Below the pieces are notes generated by a model. That model did no database searches and was not told the origin of the DNA. It worked only from the letters and a program-made list of their open reading frames with translations. Positions 23,373-36,486 of a stretch of DNA of 64,000 nt are shown here, piece by piece. Every line of letters starts with the position of its first letter. Positions within the stretch are counted from its first letter, which is position 1. The position numbers were made by a program, and so were the translations under genes. Source of the stretch: Ancylostoma caninum (Eukaryota > Nematoda > Chromadorea > Rhabditida > Ancylostomatidae); contig JBAJFG010000643.1 in NCBI GenBank assembly GCA_037903475.1, positions 2,604,001 to 2,668,000 of the forward strand, in the 5' to 3' direction.

Positions 23373-25086
23373 TTAATGACCAGATGCCTTGGCGCTAACG
23401 TCGGCAGCGAGTCCAGGAGGAGTGGATAAAAAGCTGTTGAAACTCGTCCAGCAGCCGGCTCCGATCCAGAGAAGTATCCAGGAAATCCTATCAGTTAGAC
23501 GACTAGAATGCTATGATTTTTAAGGGATACAGGCTAGCAGAGGTAAGTTTAGCATTCTGGGCGGGTTCGTGGGAACCCTAGCATCCTGGATACCTTAATA
23601 CTTCGCATATCCAAGATGTCCAAGATTTCACATCGAATTAGGCTGGATAAGCAATATTTTACGGCTTTATCGGGGTGTTTACTCGAAAAGGAACTAATTT
23701 ACTTTAATTTTACCTAAATGTTCATTTATGTACTTGGATACTATGCAATTAATAGATAGAATCAAGTCCCAAACACAGAAAAATCAAATTACAGACCAAG
23801 AATAAAAATCGACTACGAAAGCAAGGAAAAACAACAAGAGATTCGCAAAAAAAAACAGAGGAAATTTCTACCCAGGATGAAAAAAGCTCACGAACTTATC
23901 CCCTCGATTCTAAAGGTAGGACCGAACACAGTTTTGTAAATATACAAAAGACATACAAGCGTTTCTTGGATATCTTGCTGAAAATCATAGGCACCCGATA
24001 AGGAAAACTTAGCAAACGAACGAAAATCGTTAGTTTGCAAAAATGACTGGAATTTTTCGAGTGTGGATCATGATGAGACAAAAATTCTCCCTCTGGCTCC
24101 ATATGACCTTCTTACTGATTTTGATCTACTGGGAAAAAAGACACATCAAGGATCTGAATTTATCGCCCGCTGTTCCTTTTTTAGTGCCAATTACACTAGG
24201 GAAGCAAAATTCTTCAGTGCATCTCTTAAAATTGCAAAACATTAAATATGGCAGACGTATGGAAGTGCCAGCAGCTTTTACATTGAAATCTCCAGCATCG
24301 AAACCTTAGATAGACCTTTATGGCTTGAGTGGGTGTGGCTTCACTGCAAAAATTCTGCAACAACAACTGAAAAGAGGCAATTGACAAAATTCATCTAGTG
24401 CTGAGTGCTTGAAGAACAACTATAACATCTTCGAGTATCAAGGAGATTGTCCTGCCTCCAGTCCTACCTCCTTGGTTTTCTTCTACGAATAACGGATGAG
24501 GTCTACAAACTCATCTATTCATGAGCAGTAAAAGTATAGTAGTACCGTGATTTCACCATTCAAAAATTAATGAAATGACAGCTATGTATGTAGTGATCCA
24601 TGAATTTACGCGGAAAACTTAGTCCAGAAGAAGTGTTTAGATCCAGTATCCAATTTCACGTAACCGGATTCGAACAAAAATAAGGAAGTAGCTTGTTACA
24701 TGAGGTGTTACTTAAGCAGTGTGCTAGCACACAATAGTGCACAATAGTGCACAAAAGACGTTAGAATGGAGCATTAGTGGAGAGACTGCAGCCGCACGAG
24801 TAATAAATAACACGTAAATGTGAAACTTTTCGTTTTTTAAAGTTTTTTCTTCAACTTCCGAGAAAACTAGTACGTACCATATCGCAAGGGAAAAAGGAGT
24901 CGTCGCATGATTTGTACAGTCAAAAAACTTATCCCTCCCCTTCACCACCCTGAAATTTCTCGACACCTTGTGCAATAACGCACGAAGTGGGGAAGAGTTG
25001 ATGAACAGGTCAGTGAATGGTGCGAAAAGTGTTTGAATGCACTAATCGCGCAGCATTAGTGACGTCCTATTCACCAAAGGGTAGTT
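23373..25086. other. Intergenic, no supported gene
   Basis: AT-rich. One AACTCGTCC motif at 23439-23450. A short tandem AATAGTGCAC repeat at 24731-24753. Confidence 0.35.
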
Positions 25087-25440
25087 TATACTAGATGTGT
25101 GTGTGTCAGTAGAGCGTTAGACACGCGCATCCACTAGCGGAGAATTTTCCATGAAGCGTGACTTGTGCGCGGCTCTGCCCCTGTGACGGGGCCCCCCGCG
25201 CGCACCTGCGCACGGTAGTTCCCACGCCATTCCCGCGTGCGGACGGGGCGGCAAGGCTGATTTTCGAAATCAGTCGCTGCTCTGCTGCGACGCCGGACGG
25301 TTGGGTTCTTCGGTGCTCTGGCGTTGTTGTTCACATCGTTGTCGTTCGTGTTGATACCACTCCAGAAGCAGCAGATCCTCCTCCGACTTGCCATGCCGTG
25401 CTCCGCGAGAAATACCATTTATCATCTACTTCTATTTGAG
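25087..25440. other. GC island with weak repeat copy
   Basis: The start (25087-25160) resembles the GATGCGTGCGTCCG family of 12049. The rest is about 58% GC with frames open on both strands. On the + strand a hydrophobic run TVGFFGALALLFTSLSFVLI could be a membrane segment. On the - strand Arg/Asn-rich text is read. I cannot decide on a gene. Confidence 0.25.
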
Positions 25441-27141
25441 CTGGCTCTACTTTCCTCGTTTTACCAGTATTGATTGCCTTGTTATTGATGTCATATGAAA
25501 CTATACCATAAAACATTTGTAGTATTGTGTTATGTTGTGTATGTAGTATGTTGCATCATCTCCTTACTTGTACATAACTACCCAGGGAGCGGGCACAGGG
25601 TGAGGGCGCAGCGTAGGGACCATTTGAGGGAAACGGGAAGAGGGGAAGCGGGATCCTAGGTTTCCGGCCGGGTACGTCTGTGAGGATAGGCCGCTATTAG
25701 GTAATTAGGAAGCGCATCCTCCACGGAAGCGGCCAGTCGTGCTCGGCGTCTAACCTGGGCCTTTGAACCGCTGATGGACCTCGGCGCACAACACCATCAC
25801 TGCAAAGACGCGAATGCGTGCATCTCCCGTGCACCTGAGCCGTGTAAAGGTTGCGACTGTGTTTATACGTCATTATGTAAACGCATGCACACCATATGAA
25901 AGCATCCCGTAGAAATTGCCGTGTAATCAAACCTGGGATTAGGTGTGACTATTTGCGTTACTTCTCTCATTACCTCGTATTTGGACATACATTTGAGCAC
26001 TCACCATATTTTGTTTTTTTTTGGATGACCTCATTAACAGTTACCAACACTGTTTCGGCTTCATCGTTGGTATCTACCAAGTTCTGCAGCCGATAGTAGC
26101 AGAAATCAATTAATTAATGATGAACTCTTGGGTCATACCCAGACTTTACCAGTTCAAAATGAATCAAAACGGACAGGGGATATAAGTGATAACAATAGTA
26201 GGAAAGATGCGTATTGACTGCCACATCGAGAAGCCTACGCTACCATATATCATATAATCGCTCTATGATTCCATTCTCTTGACAATTTACCTTCTTTGTA
26301 AAGTTTCTCTCGAATTCTGTGAAGCTTCGCGAATTCAAGGATAGAAGTTGATTATGCCTGAATGCCATCCTAAGGATTTCTGCTGAAGAGAAACAACTAC
26401 AACTTCAATTTTTGTGTGAGGAGAGATTTTTTTCACATGCCAAACCACCTCAGAACTTCTACTCTCGGCTTTCTTGCTTCTGTTTCACCTTGCACTTAGA
26501 GATCTATGGCCAGATAGACTTCCGGCAAGTATGCAAGCATCGAATTCGAATTGATTTGGCATTTCATATTTATGGCGGGCCAATTTGCAGCTGCAGTTGA
26601 AACACGGGGAACGACAAAAAAAATCTGCGTAGATTTGATTAATAGCCCCAGAAATATGTACTTGTACTTTCATTGTTGTACGTTATGCAGCACTCAGTGA
26701 AATTAATTTACGCGGCTCCATAGCTGACTGCACTTTTCCGGCTATCCACCAAATATTTGTCGTAGATGTGCGGTTTTCATGGCTCGCAGCACCTTTCCAA
26801 GAGGTCATTCCAGGGGAGACTCTCGATGCTGCACAAATTTCCGGAAAAATCAGGGAATTTTTAGTTGTCTGCAGTTGCAGATCAAGTGAAGTTTCGAATA
26901 GACTCTCGAAGTATTGCATTTAAGTCGGAAACTACGCATCTTTAACCGTGACTACGTGTTAGATGCGTGCGTGCGTGCGCAGGACGTACGGATAGCCCGT
27001 AACAAACGAAAAAAACCAAACTTGTGCCATACAAACCCAAACCCATTGGGATGAATATGTGATGTGAAGGAAAAAAGGTGGGAAACATGAAAAACATCAA
27101 TGCCGGCAAGGCCAGACAACCACGAGCCCCATCCAGAATAC
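25441..27141. other. Intergenic, no supported gene
   Basis: Contains a GATGCGTGCGTGCG run at 26962. A 78-codon - strand frame (26683-26919) looks protein-like but has no splice or start support. Nothing else. Confidence 0.35.
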
Positions 27142-27215
27142 CACCCATCTGGTCTCCCGCGCCTCGTGGGTGGTGCGACGCGGCAGACCACATTCTGTGG
27201 TGCGGAAATGATGGA
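27142..27215 (-). repeat. Fragment related to the 40.1-kb TIR element
   Basis: Aligns by eye with the right part of the element at 40125-40412: TCTCCCGCGCC...GGTGCGACGCGGCA...GACCA...GTGGTGC against TCTGCCGCGCC...GGTGCGGCGCGGCA...ACCAG...GTGGTGC. It retains the internal GGTCT...AGACC hairpin but no complete terminus. A decayed, partial copy. Confidence 0.45.
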
Positions 27216-28670
27216 CCGGGACTCTACTTTAATATAATCCTTTTTGTTTCCGTAATTTTCTAACGAACGAGATATCGATCTACTAAAAATATGCGAATAA
27301 ACGCTCATTTGTTGAACTCACATATCTCAACCGGGTTTAAAGTTGGAAAATTACATGGAAAATCGCATGTCATGATAAAAGGTTAAATGGTTACAAAAAT
27401 TCTTAAAAATACAATATAACAGGTATAGTTGATTGCGTGTAGTCTTCAATGCATAGAAATGCTGGTAGGAGAAGGCTCTAAGGGATTTTATTAGTAAAAT
27501 GTACAACTGCCACATCTCTTCTCCTTTTGGCGAAAATCAACGAAAAATGTGGAAAACACGTACAGTCACAAATACAGTTATAGAACGTGGTAAAATATGA
27601 GGTGCCACTATGGATTCAATATAACATGCAAGAAAAACTCTGAATCTAAAGCTGGAAATTTTCCAGCCATCTGAAAAATCACCAAAGATAGTTCACACTC
27701 CTAAGAGACAACCACCAAAGAAATTTTAAGAATATCTCACGAAATCTCTCCAGAGGTAGATTACTCCCCAAAAATCAACGAGAAGAGGTGAATTTCCTGC
27801 TTGCAAGTCGTGGAAAATGAACTAGAAGTGTACTATAGCTTCACCTATAGGTCACTTACAAGCTGTGTAAGCAGAGCATTCAGGAATTTCGATATGGAAT
27901 TCATCTGTGGTTACCAGACTGCAGCTGCACAATTGGAGCTGCCACTATGTTTGAATGACCTATGACGAAGGAGTGGCTGCTAACCAGTAGCGCTAGGTAG
28001 GATCTGCAGTTGAATTTGCTGGAAAACAGGGGAGTTCCTGTTTATTTCTATAATTTGCTCGAATATCCAAATACACATCCAGATGGTTAGTTGTTGGATT
28101 ACCATGTTATGCAATTACAAACCTCCTAGATGCTATCACATTCTGTAAGTAATTGTATTTGTTCTGTTTTTTTTTTGTGGAGCATCCTGAAAACGTGGAA
28201 TAAATAAATGAATCAATGAACCAATAAATAAACAAATGAATAATCCCATTTAGATTTAGAAGATGTTAACCTTAACCCCGTCGATCATTCCTTTACTGTT
28301 CAATTTGCAGATCTGGGCGTTTTGTTGTTCAAATGTGCTGATCCTGGAAGCAACTCACCCTCTTGCCTGTGTTCCGCCATTTGCCCATTTTGGAGAAACG
28401 TGCTCCAATTTACCCGTAATTTTCTTTGCTTTTTCAATAGGTGACCTGTTGCCGCTGATTTATCACCCTGCATTCGGGAAAATTTCCCAAAAACAGCAGC
28501 CAATCCTGTTGCTGTGGAATGAGTGCGAGGAAAAGAAACGAAGCTACCATTCTGTCGTGAGGTTCTGCAGTAAACCCTTATGGGAGGGGAATGGAATTGC
28601 GGGAAAAGGAAAAGGACAAATTTTTCGGCAAAATTTCCAAGGACTATGTATGTATGGTCTGTTAGCCCAA
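27216..28670. other. Intergenic, no supported gene
   Basis: AT-rich. An AATA-rich tail-like tract at 28198-28246 without a clear GCAC hairpin. The 28.26-28.69 kb open frames on both strands have no splice support. Confidence 0.35.
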
Positions 28671-28875
28671 AGGTGGCACCTGAGGTGACTTTGTCTGCAA
28701 CTACGACTTTGTCCGCAGAATGTGTCTTGGAGGAGATCTTACTAAATTGCAGTAGGGAAACATCAGAGTGGAAGGAATCACACCACATACATATCAAAAA
28801 GTGTAAAAATTTGATTATCTGGCCGACTTCGGGACGAGGTCGTAATTGCGGACAAAGTCGACCCAGGTGCCACCT
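28671..28875. mobile_element. 205-bp TIR element
   Basis: Left terminus AGGTGGCACCTGAGGTGACT, right terminus (reverse complement) AGGTGGCACCTGGGTCGACT. The pairing continues for about 37 bases with 5 mismatches, including TTTGTC and TACGAC blocks. No internal coding. A MITE-like element of unknown family; single copy in this window; no clear target duplication. Confidence 0.65.
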
Positions 28876-29849
28876 GTGCGCTACCAGACTGTAGCTGTGT
28901 TGGCGGAGAAATTCAGGATTAGCTCAATATAGTAGCTGAAACCCTCTCTGAAAAAACAAAATGGGGATAGGATTCTGGAACACAAATTCCGTATATTGCT
29001 CTGTAAAAGTTTTGTATATTGTTCTTCACAGGCTACATACAACAGAGACATCCTGCCAAGGAGTCGAATTCATTCGAGAAAAGGAAGAGAAGTGTTGTAG
29101 AAATGAGTAATGGTTGAAGTATGATCAATGCCGTACATATTTCAAAAAAAACCCAAGACCACGCATTTACTGCAAATCCAGAAAAAAGACCGGATATTTG
29201 AATGCCTCTCAAATACATATAAGCCCGCTAGACGGAAAAGTCAAAAACATGCGAGCGGAAATTGGACATTGACGCCAAATTTCAGCTGCATTTCCTACGA
29301 CAATGTTGAGTGAATGGGGCTTATGTCACATTAGAGTTTCTTACACTCTCTTTCCATCAGTCGACGTCATGTGGGCAAATTTGGAGTGTGTCTATCATAG
29401 AAAAAATAATAGTAAAAATGGGAAAGAGACGGTTTTTTTCCTTTATACAATATGCAACGTTTTGGAGGCCTACGAAGCTGTAGAGAAACTCAGAAAGAGA
29501 TGATAAATCCATAAAAACTAGACTTTCTTGTAGAAAATGGGGGCAGCTCCAGGCACTGCTCGCTTAGCTCCAATGAAGAAAGATGATCTGGGATGAATAT
29601 CTGAGAAGTGAGCTGTGACACCCCCGTCTTGATGGAGTTTTCAGGAAAAAACCTCATCAACGATTCGGCTATTGGCAGAAAGTGCTCGCTTGGCCAAAAC
29701 CGCGGCGTTCTTTAGTTCTCCGTAAAATGAAGACAGGCTGGTTTCAGCTGGCAAATGTTTCGTGCTATGAAACAGGAAAGGATTGCAGGATTTCAGGATT
29801 TCTTCGTGCACCTTCCCGGACCGCAAAATTCTAAGAAATTACATGAATT
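28876..29849. other. Intergenic, no supported gene
   Basis: Open frames at 29303-29503 (+) and 29641-29826 (-) have no splice sites or motifs. Nothing else. Confidence 0.35.
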
Positions 29850-30353
29850 GCGAAACTCAATGTCTGTAAAACAAGTTTGTTTCTGTCTTATCTTGTTGAC
29901 AAGTTGTCGGCCCCAAAGCTTGTCGACAAGTTGCTTCGACCCTTTCTTGTTAACAGCTTGTCGGTCGTTAATGCTCAACATAAGTTGACAGCAGGCATTT
30001 CTTTGAAATTGTACCACAGAAATCATTGTTGGTATCCTTGATGGTATACATATTACACGGGTAGGGAGATTTGATTCTATCTCGTCAACGAGTTGGTTGA
30101 GAGGTTGCCGCCAACTTACCGACTAGCTTTGCAGTCAAAAAGCTTGCTGCCACGTTGTTCCTGTGAGGAAATAGTTGACAACTTGCTCTGGCTTTTTCTT
30201 GTGGACAAATTGTTGCGAGAAAAGATTAGTAACCACTCATTTTTGGCTGCATGATGAAGCCAAAATTGCTGATAACAACTTACTAGTTAAAAGGTTGTCT
30301 GCAAGTTGTTTTGAAGCATAGGTAGGCAGACAACTTATCCTTGGGGTTCTGAG
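29850..30353. mobile_element. Diverged relative of the 274-bp foldback
   Basis: The right end TTGGGGTTCTGAG matches the 274-bp family terminus. The interior repeats its signature words: CTTGTTGACAAGTTGT, AAGCTTGTCGACAAGTTG, AGTTGACAACTTG. About 0.5 kb, so longer than the other two copies and much decayed. The left terminus is approximate. Confidence 0.5.
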
Positions 30354-31329
30354 GAGTAGTAACGAACAACATGAATTTGTTGATCGGTTCCTCCATTTAC
30401 TATTCCATTCATTCCATTCACTTCCGTTTCTTTCTCAATCTTTACAGTTTACTTCCTTGAATCCTATCTTTTATCCTATCCGTTTTCAACATAGATTTGG
30501 TACTCAACACTCGTTTTTCCGCCTGCCGGAACTCCTAGTCGGCAAACGGCCCGCGTCCCACACTTCAACTCAAAACCAACCACCAAGCAGCCGCGGACCT
30601 GTGGCTTCAGAAGTGCAAATGTGAAGTTGGCACGTCATAAGGCTACCGAAGTGCTTCTTAAATGCGGTTCCTGAGCGCTCGTTGCGCCCGTCGCCATCCA
30701 TGAGAATTCCAGGCGAGCGCTGTTGGCGAAAACAAGTGTGAAATGCGAGAACTTGCTCTTCGCAGCTGTTCTGCAGGTCCGCTTCGCAACAATTTTAGTC
30801 TACGAAGTGTCACCTGGTCGCGGTTACTTGTCATCTACTGGGTGATGGATGGAAACACTGTGGAGGGAACCGCTACGGGCAATTAGGTCTGGTTCGCCGA
30901 CTCTGCAGCTGCTTAGCGTACAAAAGCTGTTCCTTTTTAGGTGATGATCTCTAGGTTAGAGGGGGAGAAAGCAAAGAGACAATTGGCAGGATTATTCACG
31001 ACAAAAGGTAAACAGTGAAATTTGCTGCATCTGACTCCAGGATCAAGCATATTGATGACGAAAAATTGACACCGCTGCGATCCCTACCTCCTTTCTGGAC
31101 GGCTAAAATGCGACTGTTCACATTTTGCAAACAAAATCCTACCCCTGCATCGACCTAGTGTGTGACCCTCCCCCTTTCAAACAAAAATACAACCCTTCCT
31201 TCCCTGCCTCTGCCACCTGCTGCTTACAAGTTCCTCAAATTTCTATCACAGGGACGAATTCCTTCCTTCTCCCTCTGCTCAGAAACAAATATAGTGCGTT
31301 CCACCACTCACAATAGTTGGGAAGACAGC
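30354..31329. other. Intergenic, no supported gene
   Basis: A GC-richer stretch at 30530-30800 has no resolvable gene. Stop-containing in all frames over its length. Confidence 0.3.
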
Positions 31330-31450
31330 AGAGAGATAAAGAACGCGGGAAAGTGTGCAGCAGTTGGAGAGGAATGAGAGAAAAGCAGACTGTCCGCACA
31401 GTTACTCAACTGTCGTCGCGTTTGGAACAGACTATAGTCACACAGCAGCC
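31330..31450 (+). repeat. Possible short interspersed repeat, copy 2
   Basis: Counterpart of 2228-2345: AGAACGCGGGAAAG, then GGAGAGG, then a core TACTCAACTGTCGTCGCG...GGAACAGACTATA. See copy 1. Confidence 0.35.
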
Positions 31451-33462
31451 CCTGTACCCTGTGCGACCGTTCCCTTTCCGCAGCCGGCAAAAACAGCAAT
31501 AATACGGCGTTTGAAAAAGAAATAAACAAGTAAATATCAAAATCCAGGGTACCATTCATATAATACTGTGGTACGAAGGAGATAAAAGAATTATTAAAGA
31601 TGTAAATGATAATGGAAGAAGACGGATGAGACTAGATGACTAATATTTCCTTCTGGTCCACTACTCTTCCAGAATTGGACCATCTCTCCTGATTTAATCA
31701 TAAGCGAAGCAAAACCAAAAGAAATGCTGAGCCAGCAATGTATGCCGAAAAACTAATTGTTTTGATATACAAGTATAAAATACAAGTGAGATCTGGCAAA
31801 TTTATTGAGGGACACACTATGAAAATTCAGCCTGCGGAACAAGTTGTACAGCTTCACTGAATGATGTAGTCATGCTGCAAGAATGATGCGACAGGCTTTG
31901 CATCCAGCATCCCTCTAAAGACGGACAACCTTCCCGGGCTCAAAGAATGTCGGGGTAACCCGAGAACTAAGAGAGAAGTTCACTAACCACTGATGTCGTG
32001 GTTCCATCCCAGTATTCAGTAGCCACACTTATGCATGCATATTCATCTCAATTAGGCTTACGCATGCATATTCGGATGAATTAATGCTTCTTTGGTTGCA
32101 CATCGGCCCGAGGTTCAGCTGGTCACATGCCTGGTTTTGCAGCTTCCTCGAAAGGAAATAGGAAGAAATGTGAATGTAAGCCGTAGAGACGCATCTACTG
32201 GAGGAACAGGCTATTTCTCAGGAGAAAGGAAATGAAGGAAATGTGTGAATTGCACAACATAAGAGAAAAAATGAGTGTTGAAAATGAGTTGAAAAAGGAC
32301 TAAACAGCTAATGAGAATGAAGAAAAGAAAATAACCCAAAAGTAGTGGAGTGAATTGCAGAAAACAAACTTTACCAAACTGATTCGCTGATTCCTGGCAC
32401 GCTACAACTCGTCCGGAAATAGGTGGACAGCGTTTCGAGGTTATATCTTAGGGTTACAGGAACCGTCCCACCTCAAAATTGTTTTTGAGGTTTTTATGTG
32501 AAAAGAATTTCCAGGACCTGCTGATCACGATGTTATATGTGATTCCGTGCAAAACTGCCGAAAAAACCGGTCTTCGAGCCCCGATTCTTGAACAGCCTGT
32601 GGGTGGAGCCGAGGGGCGGGCCAAGGCACTGTCTGAATAATTCACTCCCGCTTCTTGGGAAATTCGTAATTCTCGTGAGAGTTCCTCGTCCTCTCCCTAT
32701 CAGAAAAGAAAGTGCGTTCAATGCGTGACGAGCAGAGGAATACACCAGGTGAAAACCTTACGATATCGCGTTGGCTCCGCCCAAAAGCTCCTCAATAATT
32801 GGGGCTTTAGAACGGGTTTTATTGGCAGTTTTCACGGTATCACAACCACCATTGTGATCAGGAGAGTCTGAAATTTTTTTTCACGCGAAAATCTCAGAGA
32901 CGATCTGAGGGGAAAGGTGCCTTTAAGTCTCCATCGATGCAATTCTCGTAGAATTACTAAGTTCGCTTTTTTATGCTGAAATCCTCAGGCACGAAAATTA
33001 TCGTAAAATTATTAAAATTAAAATAAACAACAATAAAATTAAAATTATTTTCAAATTTTTCCAAAAAAAGCTCTATAACCAAGGGTAACGAAGCTAAAAC
33101 TCAACGTGAAGCAAAGCTACATATGGCTGCGAGCGAATGAAAAGCCAAGAAAGGGGTTTATGAGACTATCATAAATTCCGAGGGCAAATGTTATTTGTAC
33201 CACTTAGTTTATTGGTGGTGATTTACGGCACACAGATTCGTGGAACGAGAGCGGCAATAATTCAGTCGTGATTATTTTGTGATAAACATTTCTGAATGAT
33301 TGATATATGACCTTTCCACTCTCGCTTCCAGAGCACGATGGTGGAAAACTAAAAACCCTGGGGAAGAATTACTCATTCTGTGTCCCCATCACTAGAAAGT
33401 CACAGAAAAACCATAAGGTACAGTTTCGTATTCGGGCATAATTGCGGATTATATTTTGCATT
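31451..33462. other. Intergenic, no supported gene
   Basis: A direct repeat with GCATGCATATTC at 32031-32042 and 32064-32075. One AACTCGTCC at 32406. A GC-rich patch at 32570-32760 with no splice-supported exon. Confidence 0.35.
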
Positions 33463-33512
33463 ACATTTATTTATTTATTTATTCATGTGCACGCATGTGC
33501 CCTATAACTATA
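33463..33512 (-). repeat. AATA-tailed hairpin, copy 2
   Basis: On the - strand GGGCACATGCGTGCAC is followed by ATGAATAAATAAATAAATAA. Same hairpin-plus-tail layout as 14278 and 46852. Confidence 0.5.
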
Positions 33513-33729
33513 ACTTTGTTTTAATTATTTATTTTTTCCTTATTTTTTTAACTTCGCTATAACTTTGTTTTCGCTGAGTGATTATGAAGTACGCCTAAGG
33601 AAATGTTGTAAAGGGTTCCATGTTCTTTCTTTAAATCTTCCCAGATGGGTCTCTGGTCCAACTTTTAATTTTACAAGAAAGCTGAAATAGGGCACTTCCT
33701 AAAGCCTCCAAAGCCCTGAGTGGCATCCA

Positions 33730-34075
33730 TCACTCAAACGGGTGGTAAACGTTACCACGGGTATAAGACATCGCGTGGCAATCTTGAGGGTAAAAGTGGA
33801 TGTGGCACTCATCGCGTGCTTATCCCGAATACCGAAAAGAAGATAAGCCCCGAAGTTAGTCGTGTATACCACGGGTAAACCAAATGATCAACTCCACCCT
33901 TGGAATTTACTTCAACTAGAGTCTGGTGAGGATTAGTCCTGGATAGGTTGAAGCTGGACCTGGATGCATGGTTGAAATCACCCGGGCTGAAGGGGCCAAA
34001 GCCCGTGTCAATTATGGGTGAATTTGATGTGTGTCAATTTGATGCGTTTACCGTGGGTAATGGCGTATTCATGCG
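33730..34075. mobile_element. Diverged TTACCC-family cluster
   Basis: Several degenerate family termini in a row: AACGTTACCACGGGTATAAG at 33748, GTATACCACGGGTAAACC at 33864, and GCGTTTACCGTGGGTAATGG at 34044. They probably represent two nested or adjacent decayed copies. Confidence 0.4.
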
Positions 34076-36212
34076 ACTCCTGGATTTTTAAGGGTAGGGA
34101 ACACCTGACATCCGAGACGAGTGTGTCATCCTTAGCACTATCCAGCCACATATTTCTACCAATACTATTCTTATTAAGTGTAAAAGGACAAGAGAAGTTG
34201 TAATGACATATACCTATGCTCGTTTTACTGGTAACCGTGAAAAATCTTCTTCATCTTCGCTTCCTCTCCAGATTTTTTCCCTCATTGGTCCTGTTTTTGT
34301 TTTTCTTCTGAACTGTCATCACATTTTCTGCATCGTTACTGCTGTCTAGGCTCTTTTTATAATGTGTTGCTCTTCCGCACTCCAACGTGCATTGAACAGA
34401 TGAATAAATAGACCTACAATAAATAATAAGTATTTCTAACAAGGCCTGAAGAACTATTTTAAGGATCTAACGAGTATTTCACGTCTTCAAAAGATGTTCA
34501 AGAGAAGCAATGAACCTACCGAAGAAGAAAAGCTCATAAACATATTACTCTAAGAGTATCCTGGGAAACCGAAGCGAGCGACTAGTGCATCAGAATATAT
34601 GGAACATCCAGAAAAAACCATTTCCAGCAGCTGTACTGCAGTTTCCCCAGGAACAATGACCAATCACTGCTGCGCCGAAAAGTGCACATGTGGTATTTCA
34701 CACGGTAATATATCTCTTTCAGTAAATCACCGAGAAGTTACTCAGATGTCCTTGGAGTGCCACGTTGTACCGTATCCAGAGGGTGGGAGAAAAGAGGAGA
34801 AAAAGTAACGGACTGAGAAAAGAAACATTACAAACATCGGCAAGACTATGATACAGACGTTGAAAAGCCAGCTATACGTGTAGGTTTGGAAGTTTCCTTT
34901 GCGAGGAATTTCCTCGGATGTGCAGGAGCCTCATTAAAAACCTTGAAGTGGCTTAAATGAGCCTGAACGGCAGTAAATTTCACGAAACTGGCAAATGAGA
35001 CTGAGCGAACGCTATAAATTTCGTGGATGATTGCCTAGAGCTTGGGTAAGGTAGCCAAATATGGAATTTACTGAGTAATGTTACTGGTTAGTTGGTTGAA
35101 AAGGTATAAACTAGAGAAAATTCTCGGATTGAAACGGAAAGAAGAAATAAAATGGAGTTTGAAGGTGACCTCCACGAGGCCTGCACATCCGCCATGCCAT
35201 CACTGGCCACATCCTGTGATCGATTTATTGTCGGTCACATCCAGAGGGTGCCTGAAGCGTCTTTAAACCGATTTCGCAATGATGTGGTCATCGATCGATT
35301 ATCGATCGGTTATAAGAAGTGATCTCCACGTCCTATTCGCAAGTAGTACGGATCATAGCTTGCCACCTTTATAGATATCAACCAAACTGAGCTGGTAGAC
35401 ATTGGGGTATCATTATGGATAATAGGGCGGAGTTGCTGTCACACGATTGGTCCATTAATACAATTTTTATCTCCTTTCAGTGTCAAATTATTCACCATTT
35501 GCGCATACTTTAACTTAAGATGCAAGTCATTCGCGCAAAAAGTGAACGAGTTGATACTGATGGGCGGAGAAAAGATTTTGAACGCACCAATCGTAAAGAA
35601 GTCGCACCGCCCCCTCCCTAAGTGTTCAAAGTGTTACGCAGCTTTATCTATGGTTTTCCTCTATTTGGCTGCAATTATAATATTTCCACTTTTTTCCTAT
35701 CCATCTATCTATCTTTCACCCTTTTGTTGGGCAGAAAAAAAAGAGCAAGGACAAATTTCTTCCATTCGAGTAGCGTCTCAATGAATTTTTAGCTAAAACT
35801 GGTAAAAACTAATGTCTAGGAGGTCGTCGATGATTTCGTATTCATAACACTTCAGTTATTTTTATGGATCCTATATGCAGCAAGAGGCATGTCACTACAT
35901 TAATTCCTCCTGCAGGGGTCTTGCAGATGGAAAGAACCTTTCAATTTCGTCACTACGGTTTTCCATGAATTTATGTGGATTTCTAGCCAACTGTATGTGT
36001 GTGACTGTAACTGTAAGCTTTTTCATATGCCACGTTTTCTGGGATTTTCTGCACCAGTAGCCGCTAAGAAATCTCTGAAATCTATATAAAATTGGCGAAT
36101 CCGTGACACAGTGGCTATTATATTTACTGGTAATGGCTAAAAAATATATAAATAAATGAATAAGTCAATAATAAGCAAATTCTTCCAAGTTTCCTATGCG
36201 CCATCCCCTTTA
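34076..36212. other. Intergenic, no supported gene
   Basis: An ATCGATCGATTATCGATCGG near-palindrome at 35291-35310. Open frames lack splice support. Confidence 0.35.
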
Positions 36213-36486
36213 CTCAGAACCCCAAAAACAAGTTTCTGATCGCATCCGAAACCTACTTTTCCAAAAGCTTGTTGACAAGTTGTTTTCACACTTTCTTGCC
36301 GACAAGTTGTTCGCCCGAAAAGCTTGTTGACAACTTGTTTTCAACAACGAAGCAGTGAAAACAACTTGTCGACAAGCTTTTTGGGCGAACAACTTGCCGG
36401 CAAGGAAGTGTGAAAACAACTTGTCGACGAGCTTCTGGGGAAGCAAGTTTCAGATGCGATCAGAAAATTGTTTTTGGGGTTCTGAG
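36213..36486. mobile_element. 274-bp nested-palindrome foldback, copy 2
   Basis: Same length and organisation as 11705-11978. CTCAGAACCCCAAAAACAAG opens the left arm and its complement closes the right. Both flanks are TA, compatible with a TA target duplication. The arms differ at only a few positions. It lies 0.2 kb upstream of the + strand membrane-protein gene. Confidence 0.85.

Noticed and set aside
24063..24309. + strand frames starting DHDETKILPLAPYDLL
   Set aside because: No acceptor or donor in phase; two frames equally open.
28263..28797. 141- and 165-codon frames on opposite strands
   Set aside because: Mutual shadows without splice signals or domains; partly inside the 28671-28875 TIR element.
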